Source: Halalkalibacillus halophilus DSM 18494
Lineage (GTDB): Bacteria > Bacillota > Bacilli > Bacillales > Alkalibacillaceae
Length of the DNA stretch: 64,000 nucleotides
NCBI RefSeq assembly: GCF_000423105.1
Contig: NZ_AUHI01000005.1
Span: forward strand, 1-64,000
Reading direction: 5' to 3'
Of this stretch, positions 43,734-52,788 are shown in pieces (within the stretch, counting starts at the first letter, position 1; every line of letters starts with the position of its first letter). Under the pieces are notes generated by a model. The model saw nothing but the letters and a program-made list of their open reading frames with translations. It did no database searches and was not told where the DNA came from. The translations under genes were made by a program, and so were the position numbers.

Positions 43734-43781
43734 AATCAATATATAGTATTTATAATTTAAAAAAATATCTATATATAGATT
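43734..43781. promoter_or_regulatory. Two NrdR boxes upstream of nrdJ
   Basis: CAATATATAG (43737-43746) and CTATATATAG (43769-43778) both match the NrdR-box core CWATATATWG perfectly. Their centres are 32 bp apart, about three helical turns, the spacing typical of NrdR operators. The dATP/ATP-sensing repressor NrdR probably controls nrdJ here. Confidence 0.75.
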
Positions 43782-43941
43782 ATCACTCATAAATAATGTC
43801 AAAAGTCAACAGGGAACTTAGACTTATTTTTCTTTGACCTACATAATTTTCGGTTAAACTATTTAAAGAAAACCTTTGAAACTACTAGCAATCATACATA
43901 TAATGAAATAGGGAAAGTTATACTAGAAAGAGGGGAACCCA

Positions 43942-44334
43942 ATGGAAGTATTGTTAATTATCTTACTTGTGTTAGCAGGTTTTATACTATTTGCAGTATT
44001 TAAAAATATGCGCACACAAAAATATTTGAAAACATTATCCGAAGAACAATTTAAAGAAGGTTATAGAAAAGCAGAACTAATCGATGTTCGTGAACCAAAG
44101 GAATACGATCGTGGCCATATTCTTGGGGCAAGAAATATACCTATGTCACAAATGAAACAGCGAAATGCTGAAATCAGAAAAGACAAGCCTGTATATTTAT
44201 ATTGCCAAAGAGGTTCAAGATCATTAAGAGCTGCAAATTTCCTTCGTAAAAAGGGATATAAAGAACTGTATCAACTTAAAGGTGGATTCAGTAAATGGAA
44301 TGGCAAGATTAAAGTAAAGAAAAAAGGTTATTAA
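43942..44334 (+). CDS. yqhL: Membrane-anchored rhodanese-like protein (YqhL)
   Basis: A 130-residue protein with an N-terminal transmembrane helix (about 2-21) and a rhodanese domain (about 30-125). Visible motifs: LIDVREPKEYDRGHI, active-site loop YCQRGSRS with the catalytic Cys, and LKGGFSKW. It likely handles sulfane sulfur at the membrane; the substrate is unknown. The ATG follows AAAGAGGGGAACCCA. Divergent from nrdJ, sharing a 297-nt intergenic region. In B. subtilis lipM and mntR lie near here; neither is present. Confidence 0.85.
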   Translation: MEVLLIILLVLAGFILFAVFKNMRTQKYLKTLSEEQFKEGYRKAELIDVREPKEYDRGHILGARNIPMSQMKQRNAEIRKDKPVYLYCQRGSRSLRAANFLRKKGYKELYQLKGGFSKWNGKIKVKKKGY

Positions 44335-44401
44335 AATTTAAGTACATCAATCGTTTTCGGTTAAAATACAGTGAATGTAGCTTCTATCCTATAATGATTA
44401 G

Positions 44402-44437
44402 AAAGGTCCAGCGCAATGTAATTTGCACTGGACCTTT
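44402..44437. terminator. Bidirectional terminator between yqhL and gcvPB
   Basis: A 15-bp stem with one G-T pair: AAAGGTCCAGCGCAA with TTGCACTGGACCTTT, followed by a plus-strand T-rich tail. Confidence 0.8.
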
Positions 44438-44461
44438 GTTTATTTTTTATTAACTATCAAC

Positions 44462-45931
44462 TTACGATTCTTCGCGGTAATACCTTAGCACTGGTTTTCT
44501 TGCAGCCTGCGTCTCGTCCATACGCCCTACTACTGTGCTATGAGGTGCCTCTTGTACTATTTCTGGATCATCTTTTGCTTCCTCAGAAATTTGAATCATC
44601 GCGTCAATAAATTCATCTAATGTTTCTTTTGATTCTGTTTCAGTTGGCTCTACCATTAACGCTTCTTCCACATTAATCGGGAAGTAAATAGTTGGTGGGT
44701 GATAGCCAAAGTCAAGTAATCGTTTTGCGATATCTAATGTGCGAACGCCCATTTTCTTCTGATTTTTTCCTGATAGTACAAACTCATGCTTACAGTGTTG
44801 TGTAAACGGTAAATGGAATTCTTCTTGTAATCTACGCATCATATAATTCGCATTCACAACAGCATTTTCACTTACTTGTTTTAATCCATCTGGACCCATC
44901 GAACGGATATAAGTGTAGGCGCGAACATTAATTCCAAAGTTCCCATAATATGGTTTGATTCTACCAATAGAGGATGGTCGATCACTATCAAAATAAAATC
45001 CATCTTGATTCTTAGAAATCAATGGTTTTGGTAAGAATTTAGCTAACTCTTCTGTTACCCCAACTGGTCCGGAACCTGGACCACCACCACCATGAGGGCC
45101 GGTGAATGTCTTATGAAGGTTTAAGTGAACAACATCAAAGCCCATATCTCCCGGTCGTGTATAACCCATAATCGCATTCAGGTTAGCTCCATCATAATAC
45201 AAGCGTCCACCTGCCTCATGAATAATACTTGCCATTTCTAAGATGTGCTCTTCGAATAAACCTAAAGTATTTGGATTCGTTAACATGAGAGCCGCTGTAT
45301 TCTCATCCACCACACGTCTTAGGTCATCTAAGTCTACTAACCCTTCATTATTTGATTTGACTGTCACAGCTTCAAATCCTGCAACTGTAGCAGATGCTGG
45401 GTTAGTACCGTGCGCTGAATCTGGAACAATTACTTTTGTACGGTGATGATCCCCATTCGCTTCATGTAACGCACGAATCATCATTAATCCCGTCCATTCT
45501 CCTTGTGCTCCAGCTGCAGATTGAAGAGTCACTGCATCCATACCAGTGATTTCACATAGTGATTCTTGTAAGTCATACATTAAACCTAAAGCACCCTGGA
45601 TCGATGAAACTTGTTGATAAGGGTGAACCATACTGAACCCTGGATAGCGAGCTACGTCTTCATTGACTTTTGGATTATATTTCATTGTACAAGAGCCAAG
45701 TGGATAAAAACCTGAGTCTACACCGTGGTTTCTAGTAGACAAAGCAGTATAATGACGCATAATTTGAAGCTCACTCACTTCGGGAAGATCCGCTTGTTCT
45801 GTACGAATATAATCTGACGCAAATTCCGCGTCCAGATCCACATCAGGTACATCTAGATCAGGAAGTTGATACCCTTTTCTACCCTCTTGACTTAACTCAA
45901 AAATTACCGGAAAATCTGTTTGTTTAGCCAT
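44462..45931 (-). CDS. gcvPB: Glycine dehydrogenase (decarboxylating) subunit 2
   Basis: PLP-binding half of the two-subunit P-protein, decarboxylating glycine and loading the aminomethyl group on GcvH. About 489 residues: PLP Lys in HLNLHKTFTGPHGGGGP and the glycine-rich PGSGPVGV. I start at ATG 45931 (MAKQTDF), which overlaps the last 8 nt of gcvPA, indicating coupling; longer starts have no ribosome site. Last gene of the gcvT-gcvPA-gcvPB operon. GcvH is not in this window. Confidence 0.96.
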   Translation of the reverse strand: MAKQTDFPVIFELSQEGRKGYQLPDLDVPDVDLDAEFASDYIRTEQADLPEVSELQIMRHYTALSTRNHGVDSGFYPLGSCTMKYNPKVNEDVARYPGFSMVHPYQQVSSIQGALGLMYDLQESLCEITGMDAVTLQSAAGAQGEWTGLMMIRALHEANGDHHRTKVIVPDSAHGTNPASATVAGFEAVTVKSNNEGLVDLDDLRRVVDENTAALMLTNPNTLGLFEEHILEMASIIHEAGGRLYYDGANLNAIMGYTRPGDMGFDVVHLNLHKTFTGPHGGGGPGSGPVGVTEELAKFLPKPLISKNQDGFYFDSDRPSSIGRIKPYYGNFGINVRAYTYIRSMGPDGLKQVSENAVVNANYMMRRLQEEFHLPFTQHCKHEFVLSGKNQKKMGVRTLDIAKRLLDFGYHPPTIYFPINVEEALMVEPTETESKETLDEFIDAMIQISEEAKDDPEIVQEAPHSTVVGRMDETQAARKPVLRYYREES

Positions 45932-47273
45932 TAATCGCACCTACTTCCTGTACAAAGTTATCAATTTCTTCTTTGGAGCGAATCTCTGTTACAGCAACAA
46001 GCATATGATTGTTCAGTTTTTCGTTAAACTGTCCAAGATCATAACCCCCAATGAAACCTTTTGATAATAAAGATTCATTTATAGAAGATACACTCTGCTT
46101 CGTCTTAACAACAAATTCATTAAAGAATTTATTGCTATATACTGTTTCGAATCCTGCTTTTTCAAATGCTTGCTTTGCATATCGCGCTTTTTTCATATTT
46201 AGCTCAGCCATTTCTGTAAGCCCTTGTTTTCCAAGGGTTGTTAATGCAACAGATGTAGCTAAAGCATTTAATGCCTGGTTTGAACAAATGTTAGAAGTAG
46301 CTTTGTCACGTCTAATATGTTGTTCTCTAGCTTGTAAAGTTAACACAAAACCTCTATGGCCATTCTCATCAACTGTTTGACCAACTAGCCGTCCTGGTAC
46401 TTTACGCATTAGTTTCTTCGTCGTAGCAAAATAACCACAGTGTGGACCACCGAATTGTGCTGGTATGCCAAATACTTGCGTATCACCTACAACAATATCC
46501 GCACCAAATTCCCCAGGTGGTGTTAAATATCCTAAAGAAAGGGGATTACTAGAAACAATCATCATCGTTTTCTTTTGGTCCTCAAGTATAGTCTCTACTT
46601 CCTTTAATGGTTCTACTTGGCCAAAGAAGTTAGGGTACTGCATAACAACACTCGCAGTATCTTCGTCTAACTCAGACTGAAGCTGTTGTAAGTCTGTTAA
46701 TCCATCTTCGTGATCAATCTCCACGATGTTTAAGTTGAAACCTCTAGCGTAGGTGTAGATCACTTCTAATGATTCTGGGTGAATTGCTTTTGAGACAAGG
46801 ATTTTTTTACGTTTCGTTTGACCTGCACTCAAATTAACTGCTTCTGCTAAAGCAGTTCCACCATCATACATGGAGGAATTTGCTACCTCCATCCCTGTAA
46901 TTTCACAAATCATTGTTTGGAATTCAAAGATCGCTTGTAATTCACCCTGAGAAATTTCAGGTTGATAAGGAGTGTACGCAGTGTAAAATTCTGAGCGAGA
47001 AATCACATGATCAACGAGTGAAGGTATGTAATGGTGATAAACACCAGCACCCAAGAAAGATGTATGTGATTGAAGATTACTATTTTGACCTGCAAGAGCT
47101 GATAACTCTTTAGTTAATTCATACTCAGACTTTGCAGGCTTAATATTTAAGTCGCCTTTAAAACGAACTTTTTCTGGTATATCCTGAAAAAGTTCATCTG
47201 AATGCTCAACTCCGATAGTTTTAAGCATTTCTTTTTGATCAGAATCAGTCATGGGAATATATCGATGTTGCAT
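45924..47273 (-). CDS. gcvPA: Glycine dehydrogenase (decarboxylating) subunit 1
   Basis: N-terminal half of P-protein, pairing with GcvPB. About 449 residues starting MQHRYIPMTDSDQ, with conserved YTPYQPEISQGELQAIFEFQ and SNICSNQALNAL. The ATG at 47273 follows AAAGGAGTGAGCTTC, so I drop the upstream extension. It follows gcvT by 13 nt. Confidence 0.96.
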   Translation of the reverse strand: MQHRYIPMTDSDQKEMLKTIGVEHSDELFQDIPEKVRFKGDLNIKPAKSEYELTKELSALAGQNSNLQSHTSFLGAGVYHHYIPSLVDHVISRSEFYTAYTPYQPEISQGELQAIFEFQTMICEITGMEVANSSMYDGGTALAEAVNLSAGQTKRKKILVSKAIHPESLEVIYTYARGFNLNIVEIDHEDGLTDLQQLQSELDEDTASVVMQYPNFFGQVEPLKEVETILEDQKKTMMIVSSNPLSLGYLTPPGEFGADIVVGDTQVFGIPAQFGGPHCGYFATTKKLMRKVPGRLVGQTVDENGHRGFVLTLQAREQHIRRDKATSNICSNQALNALATSVALTTLGKQGLTEMAELNMKKARYAKQAFEKAGFETVYSNKFFNEFVVKTKQSVSSINESLLSKGFIGGYDLGQFNEKLNNHMLVAVTEIRSKEEIDNFVQEVGAING

Positions 47274-47286
47274 GAAGCTCACTCCT

Positions 47287-48390
47287 TTAAGATTTTTTAT
47301 AAAATGGTCGTTCAATCACTTTTGCTTCCAATTGCTTTTTTCTCACCTGTACAGTTAGTGTTTCACCAACATTTGTGTATGCTGTATCAACAATTGCAAG
47401 TCCTAGGTTCTTACCTAATGACGGCGATTGTGTACCTGAAGTAATAAACCCTACTACCTCACCATTTTTTAAAACTTCATAACCATTTCGTGGAATTCCT
47501 TTATCAACCATTTCAAGACCAATCAACTTTCTAGAAGGTCCCTCTTCTTTTTGTTGCTTTAATACTTCTTTACCAATGAATTCAACATCTTTTTTAACTT
47601 TAACAGCAAAATTCAGCCCAGCTTCAATCGGGGTAATGTTTTTTGTGAGCTCTTGTCCATAAAGTGCTAAATTTGCTTCAAATCTCAAAGTATCTCTAGC
47701 ACCTAAACCAACAGGAAGTAATCCATCATTTTTTCCTGTTTCTAAAATCGCTTGCCATAAATCACTACCGGAGTTTTTATTCAAATAAATTTCAAAACCA
47801 TCTTCTCCTGTATATCCTGTACGTGAAACGAGAGCTGGGTTTTCGATTCCATCAAAGACAACTCTTTCTTTAAAGCGGAAAAATTTAATTTTAGAAAGAT
47901 CATCATCTGTGAGTTTTTGTAGTATTTTTTCTGCTTTTGGACCTTGCAGAGCTAATTGAACAAGATCATTAGAGATATTGGTTAATGTAACCTCTCCCTC
48001 CACATGTTCTTGAAGCCAATCAAAATCTTTCTGGGTATTTGCAGCATTTACAACTAGCAGAAAATGATCTTCTTTCAATTTGTATACAAGAAAGTCATCA
48101 ACAGTGCCACCATCTTCATAACACATAGCAGTGTATTGAGCTTGTCCTACCTTCACCTTACTAAGATCATTCGTAATCATTTTTTGTAAGTACGCTTCAC
48201 TGTCTGAACCTTTGACATCAATTTCACCCATATGGGAAACATCAAATAATCCAGCGCTTTCTCTTGTAGCATGATGTTCTTCTTTAATACTTGAAAATTG
48301 AACAGGTAAATCCCATCCACCGAAATCGACGGTTTTTGCTCCTAGTTTTTCATATTCCGGAAATAAAGGGGTGCGTTTCACTTCAGTCAT
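47287..48390 (-). CDS. gcvT: Aminomethyltransferase (glycine cleavage T protein)
   Basis: Releases ammonia from aminomethyl-lipoyl GcvH and yields 5,10-methylene-tetrahydrofolate. About 367 residues with GLFDVSHMGEIDVKG, the catalytic-region TGYTGEDGFEIYL, and GLGARDTLRFEANL. The ATG at 48390 follows AGGAGGCGAAAAA; the frame upstream lies in the riboswitch leader and is not coding. First gene of the operon, controlled by the tandem glycine riboswitch. The product feeds FolD (26661-27518). Confidence 0.96.
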   Translation of the reverse strand: MTEVKRTPLFPEYEKLGAKTVDFGGWDLPVQFSSIKEEHHATRESAGLFDVSHMGEIDVKGSDSEAYLQKMITNDLSKVKVGQAQYTAMCYEDGGTVDDFLVYKLKEDHFLLVVNAANTQKDFDWLQEHVEGEVTLTNISNDLVQLALQGPKAEKILQKLTDDDLSKIKFFRFKERVVFDGIENPALVSRTGYTGEDGFEIYLNKNSGSDLWQAILETGKNDGLLPVGLGARDTLRFEANLALYGQELTKNITPIEAGLNFAVKVKKDVEFIGKEVLKQQKEEGPSRKLIGLEMVDKGIPRNGYEVLKNGEVVGFITSGTQSPSLGKNLGLAIVDTAYTNVGETLTVQVRKKQLEAKVIERPFYKKS

Positions 48391-48414
48391 TTTTTCGCCT
48401 CCTAATTTTAAGCA

Positions 48415-48452
48415 TAAAAAAGAGAATACCAAATAATCTTTTGGAATTCTCT
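48415..48452 (-). terminator. Riboswitch expression-platform terminator
   Basis: AGAGAATTCCAAA (48452-48440) pairs with TTTGGTATTCTCT with one mismatch, followed by a six-T run. The 5' arm overlaps the 3' closing strand of the second glycine aptamer, so glycine binding should block the terminator (ON switch). Confidence 0.85.
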
Positions 48453-48632
48453 GTCCTGACACCTGAAAGTTTCACAATAAATATTGCTTTCATCTTTGGT
48501 GGCCCGCTAAAATACTGAGCTCTCTCCAGAGGTGCGTCCTACAAGAGTCTTTTTGCCTGAGAGATTCATACATGAAGTATTTGCTCCGTCGGCGCCAGCT
48601 AGTGGTCTCTCCCCTTGTGTTCATTCGCCTTA
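48450..48632 (-). ncRNA. Tandem glycine riboswitch
   Basis: The gcvT leader contains two glycine aptamers. Aptamer I reads GGGGAGAGACC, GGCGCCGACGGAGCAA, CTCTCAGGCAAAAAGACTC and TAGGACGCACCTCTGGAGAG. Aptamer II reads GCGGGCCACCAAAGATGAAAGC, then TTTCAGGTGTCAGGACAGAG (the quoted blocks are conserved glycine-aptamer elements). A terminator follows directly. It activates glycine cleavage when glycine is abundant. Confidence 0.95.
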
Positions 48633-48677
48633 TAGTATTCAAATTTATGTACATAATAAAGCTATAATCTATACGAC

Positions 48678-48706
48678 ATTATAGCACAATTTCCTATCTT
48701 GTGTAA
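48678..48706 (-). promoter_or_regulatory. Sigma-A promoter of the gcv operon
   Basis: Minus strand TTACAC (48706-48701), a 17-nt spacer and a perfect TATAAT (48683-48678). The start point near 48671 is about 40 nt upstream of the first glycine aptamer. Confidence 0.7.
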
Positions 48707-48746
48707 GCGTCCCCATAGTTAAATTTGGAAGGAGAGAAACATCTGA

Positions 48747-50336
48747 ATGAGAGTAAAATCCAATTATTTGATGGAACAGATTGATCAAGCGAGAGAAATA
48801 AATTGTTCATGGGATATATTTTCTATGGCTTATAGATTGAAGAAAGATAGTTTGTCTAATGTGGGCGAGTTGGCTGCTCTTAAATACTTGCCTGATTTAA
48901 AGCTATTGCCGCACCAACTTGAAGCTGTAGAAAAAATTGTTTTTCAAATGCATGGAAGAGCTATTTTAGCTGATGAAGTTGGTCTTGGTAAAACGATTGA
49001 GGCTGCTGTTGCATTAAAAGAATGGATGATGAAAGGAGTTGTTAAAAAGGTTTTGATTTTAGTTCCCGCTTCTTTAGTCCAACAGTGGGTGGCAGAACTA
49101 AATGAGAAATTTTTAATTCCTGCAAAGGCGAAACACAAATCTTATCCATGGGAAAGCTATGATATTGTTGTAACATCTATTGATTTAGCAAAGAAAGACC
49201 CTCATAAGACAGACTTACTTAAACAAGACTATGACTTACTAATTGTGGACGAAGCACATCGACTAAAGAACGATAAAACAATTAGCTATCAATTAGTTAA
49301 AGAACTTAAGAGCACCTATTGTTTATTACTAACTGCCACGCCTATTCAAAATAAAATTGAAGAGATTTATAACTTAATGCAAATAGTAAGACCAGGCTTA
49401 CTCGGTGATCAAATAGAGTTTAAGAAAATGGTACAAAAAGAATCTTATGACTCAATCAAAACTCTCCTCTACCAGTCAATGGTTCGCCATCGAAAGAAAG
49501 ATATACAAGGGACAAATGCGAATAGAAGCATTGAATCAATATCTGTTCATTTTAACGATGCTGAAATGTGTATCTATCGCGAACTAGAAGGTGCCGATTT
49601 CTCACACCCATTCACACAGACTACTTTACTTCGTGAATTTTGTTCTAGTAGAGAAGCTTGTTATGTATCATTAAAGAAATTAAATGAAACTAATTGTGAG
49701 GAGATAAGCAACTCCATTGCAAACCTACCTGATCACTCTAAAGCACTTAAAGCTATCGAACTGATCAAACAGCTTAATCAAAAAGTTATCTTATTTACTG
49801 AATATAAATCTACTCAATTATATTTACAGTGGTTGTGTCAACAACACAATTTAATAGCAGTTCCTTATAACGGCAAATTTAAGAAAAGCAAAAAAAGTTG
49901 GATGATTGAATGTTTTAGAAATAAAGGCGATGTCCTAATAGCAACAGACGCACTTGCTGAAGGGTTAAATCTGCAATTCTGTCACAATATGATACATTAT
50001 GATTTACCTTGGAATCCAATGAAACTGGAACAAAGGATTGGAAGAATAGATCGATACGGACAAAAAGAAAACGTATCCATATTTTATTTGTACATGGAAG
50101 ATACAATCGATACTCGCATAATGAATATTTTATATAAAAAATTAGATGCCTTCAGAAACGTCATGGGCGAAATTGATCAAATTTTAAGTTCGTACGGCAT
50201 TTCAAATACGGAAAAAGAACTCACTGATATAATAGCGGAATCGAAATCTGATGAGGAAGCAGAAGTTAAAATAAATAACTTATTGTCTATTGTTGAACTT
50301 GAACAAAAGAGGGGGTATATTCATGAATCAAGTTAA
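48747..50336 (+). CDS. yqhH: SNF2-family DNA/RNA helicase-like ATPase (YqhH)
   Basis: Superfamily 2 ATPase of 529 residues. Q-like region LLPHQLEAVEKIV, Walker A DEVGLGKT (76-83), DEAH box VDEAHRLKN (about 167-175), motif III LLTATPIQNKIEE, and helicase C with EGLNLQFCHNMIHYDLPW and QRIGRIDRYGQ. No DNA-binding accessory domain is recognisable. Divergent from the gcv operon and overlapping yqhG by 14 nt. This pair is conserved next to gcvT in Bacillaceae; its role is unknown. The ATG follows GGAAGGAGAG. Confidence 0.88.
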   Translation: MRVKSNYLMEQIDQAREINCSWDIFSMAYRLKKDSLSNVGELAALKYLPDLKLLPHQLEAVEKIVFQMHGRAILADEVGLGKTIEAAVALKEWMMKGVVKKVLILVPASLVQQWVAELNEKFLIPAKAKHKSYPWESYDIVVTSIDLAKKDPHKTDLLKQDYDLLIVDEAHRLKNDKTISYQLVKELKSTYCLLLTATPIQNKIEEIYNLMQIVRPGLLGDQIEFKKMVQKESYDSIKTLLYQSMVRHRKKDIQGTNANRSIESISVHFNDAEMCIYRELEGADFSHPFTQTTLLREFCSSREACYVSLKKLNETNCEEISNSIANLPDHSKALKAIELIKQLNQKVILFTEYKSTQLYLQWLCQQHNLIAVPYNGKFKKSKKSWMIECFRNKGDVLIATDALAEGLNLQFCHNMIHYDLPWNPMKLEQRIGRIDRYGQKENVSIFYLYMEDTIDTRIMNILYKKLDAFRNVMGEIDQILSSYGISNTEKELTDIIAESKSDEEAEVKINNLLSIVELEQKRGYIHESS

Positions 50337-51126
50337 TTTACATTCATTCCTGATTGATTTTTTCACAACTAGAAATGCAACCTTAGAAGAACATAATGAT
50401 CATTTTATAAAAATAAGATTGACCAAAGAATTAGATATTCAATTAATGAATCGTCCGTTCTACTGGCAATATCGGGAAGCAATGAATATACCTGGTGAGC
50501 CTCTTACTCTCTCCCTTATCACTAACAAAGAATATAATGCTTCAGAAGGTCAATTTGTGCATATCGGGTCAAAAATAATACAAGACATTTTTCGTATTAT
50601 TCAACAGGAGGGTAGAAATACAATATTATATGAAAAAATTCATACAGATGAAGTGCATTCCCCATTACTTCCTTGGTATGTACTAAATATTCACGCTCAA
50701 CTTCAAGGTTGGCAGCAAAAAGAGATTACTTTTAGTATTGGAATCTTATTAACCACTGGTTCCATGCGATTTGAAATGATGGAAGCAATCGATTCTTTGA
50801 GATTGCAACAAGAATTAAATAATTATGTATATACTGTTCCGTCGATCATTTCAAAAGAACGTGCTAAGAATTGGATTATTACAGAGTTAGAACAACGAAT
50901 CATAAACGGACATGAACTCTATAGCAAAGAGTCTTTGAAACTCTATGAAAATGAAATGCAGTTATCTAATCGACTTCATCAATCTGATCAACAAACAGAT
51001 ACCACTTATCAGCATGTAACCAAACAAATAGAAGAACGACTATACCCGTCAGCAAATTTGAATCTTATTAACAATGGATTAATATACCTTAGTAAATCTA
51101 CTACTCGAAAAATTCTTTCTGTATAA
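50323..51126 (+). CDS. yqhG: YqhG family protein, partner of YqhH
   Basis: A 267-residue soluble protein of the YqhG family, with no catalytic motif I recognise. It has an N-terminal region including FYWQYREAMNIPGEPLTLSL and an acidic, helical C-terminal half with many Glu and Gln. The ATG at 50323 follows GAGGGGGTATATTC; its first 14 nt overlap the yqhH stop, so the two are made together and probably act together. Function unknown. Confidence 0.82.
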   Translation: MNQVNLHSFLIDFFTTRNATLEEHNDHFIKIRLTKELDIQLMNRPFYWQYREAMNIPGEPLTLSLITNKEYNASEGQFVHIGSKIIQDIFRIIQQEGRNTILYEKIHTDEVHSPLLPWYVLNIHAQLQGWQQKEITFSIGILLTTGSMRFEMMEAIDSLRLQQELNNYVYTVPSIISKERAKNWIITELEQRIINGHELYSKESLKLYENEMQLSNRLHQSDQQTDTTYQHVTKQIEERLYPSANLNLINNGLIYLSKSTTRKILSV

Positions 51127-51250
51127 ATTTTTATCGTTATTAAGTAAATTAATAAGGCAATTAAGATCAATTTGTACAAAAAAACGCACAAGAATAAATT
51201 ACTGTAAAAATCCTTATTTTTGAAGGGATTGACTAGATGATTCAGATAGA

Positions 51251-51748
51251 TTATAACTGATAATAGTTGATCACTTTCTCTGTAACCTCTTCTGCAGACA
51301 GGTTATCCGTCTCTACAACGAAAGACGCAACTTCTTCATATAACAATTCCCTCTTTTGAAAAAGCGCTAACTGTTCCTTACCAGATCTTTTCCATAAAGG
51401 TCTAGAATCATCATAACGCAAGCGTGTCTTAATTGTTGCAAAACTGCATTTCAAAAAGCAAACCTGATCAAATGTGGTTAAGATCTCTTTATTCTCAGAT
51501 CTTTCAACTATTCCACCACCAGTCGATATGACAGATTTTGAATCACTCAAGTCCTTTAACAATTGTGTCTCTAACCCTCTAAAATATGCTTCCCCATGAA
51601 TACGAAAAATCTCACTTATTGTTTTCTTTTCTTGTTTCTCAATTAATAAATCCATATCAACAAATGGCATATGAAGATCATTCGCCACTAATTCACCAAT
51701 TACCGACTTTCCGGAACCCATAAAACCTACAATTACTATATTCTTCAT
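51251..51748 (-). CDS. aroK: Shikimate kinase
   Basis: Phosphorylates shikimate with ATP. About 165 residues: Walker A GFMGSGKS (8-15), shikimate-binding VDMDLLIEKQ, and STGGGIVE. Normal length. I use the ATG at 51748; a GTG four codons upstream is possible. It is divergent from comGA, with only 32 nt between starts, so the two promoters must overlap each other's coding sequences. Confidence 0.93.
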   Translation of the reverse strand: MKNIVIVGFMGSGKSVIGELVANDLHMPFVDMDLLIEKQEKKTISEIFRIHGEAYFRGLETQLLKDLSDSKSVISTGGGIVERSENKEILTTFDQVCFLKCSFATIKTRLRYDDSRPLWKRSGKEQLALFQKRELLYEEVASFVVETDNLSAEEVTEKVINYYQL

Positions 51749-51780
51749 AAATGTTCCCACTTTCTATTAGGAGGTTTACT

Positions 51781-52788
51781 ATGAACAAGATGGAACAAGA
51801 TTCGTTCTCTACATTAACAGAGGCGTTAAAAAGAGATGCTACAGACATTCATTTTTCCCCTGGAGAAAAAGATGTTTCCATCCATTTCAGAGTAGACGGT
51901 TATCGCTTGCTATATCGAAAAATATCAATCCAAGCATACCATAAACTACTCAGCTACTATAAATTTTCATCTGGCATGGATATTGCAGAACAACGCATCC
52001 CACAAGATGGTACACAACCGTTTGTGTGGAATTCCACATACTACGATTTAAGACTCTCTACACTACCGCTTCCATATAGTGAAAGTTTGGTAATAAGACT
52101 GCTTCCACGTACAGCAGCTCCCGATTTAAACCAATTATTCTTATTTCCTGACCAAGCTGATCAATTACTCAACTGGATTCAAAAACCAGCAGGTATAATT
52201 TTATTTACCGGTTCAACCGGATGTGGCAAGTCCACTACTATGTATGCACTGATGAGAGAAGCTACTAAAAAATTCGGTTTACAAACTATATCACTTGAAG
52301 ATCCGGTTGAACAATCTGTTGAACACATATTACAAGTGCAAGTAAATGAAAAAGCTGGTTTTGATTACGACATAGGGTTAAAAGCTGCTTTACGTCATGA
52401 TCCGGACATTATTATGGTCGGTGAAATAAGAGATCATCACACTGCAAAATTTGCCTTTCGTGCTGCTCTAACCGGTCACTTAGTACTCTCAACTGTTCAT
52501 GCAAAAAATGCTTATGGCACATTAGACCGTCTAAAGGAAATGGGTTTGTCTACTGTCGACCTTCAACAATCCATAATAGGAATAGCTTCTCAACAACTAG
52601 TAACTCTGTTGCCTTCTGAAAAACAAAAGAGACTAAAAGGGAGAGCGGCAGTTTGCGAAACCCTGACTGATGATTACCTTAACCGGGCATTACATGGCTT
52701 ACCAATTAATCAAGCTAAAAATTTTACAAGTTTTGATCAATTAAGAAAAAAAGCTCATGCGCTAGGTTATATCCATGCAGAACTTTAA
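51781..52788 (+). CDS. comGA: Competence pseudopilus ATPase ComGA
   Basis: GspE/PilB-type traffic ATPase powering assembly of the competence pseudopilus. About 335 residues with Walker A GSTGCGKS (about 144-151), an Asp box ISLEDPVEQ, Walker B PDIIMVGEIRD, and a His box LTGHLVLSTVHAK. The ATG at 51781 follows AGGAGGTTTACT. First gene of comGA-comGG. In B. subtilis it needs ComK; no clear paired AAAA-N5-TTTT K-box was found upstream. Confidence 0.95.
   Translation: MNKMEQDSFSTLTEALKRDATDIHFSPGEKDVSIHFRVDGYRLLYRKISIQAYHKLLSYYKFSSGMDIAEQRIPQDGTQPFVWNSTYYDLRLSTLPLPYSESLVIRLLPRTAAPDLNQLFLFPDQADQLLNWIQKPAGIILFTGSTGCGKSTTMYALMREATKKFGLQTISLEDPVEQSVEHILQVQVNEKAGFDYDIGLKAALRHDPDIIMVGEIRDHHTAKFAFRAALTGHLVLSTVHAKNAYGTLDRLKEMGLSTVDLQQSIIGIASQQLVTLLPSEKQKRLKGRAAVCETLTDDYLNRALHGLPINQAKNFTSFDQLRKKAHALGYIHAEL

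Noticed and set aside
51600..51780. ComK K-box upstream of comGA
   Set aside because: A and T runs exist, but none with AAAA-N5-TTTT geometry in a suitable pair.
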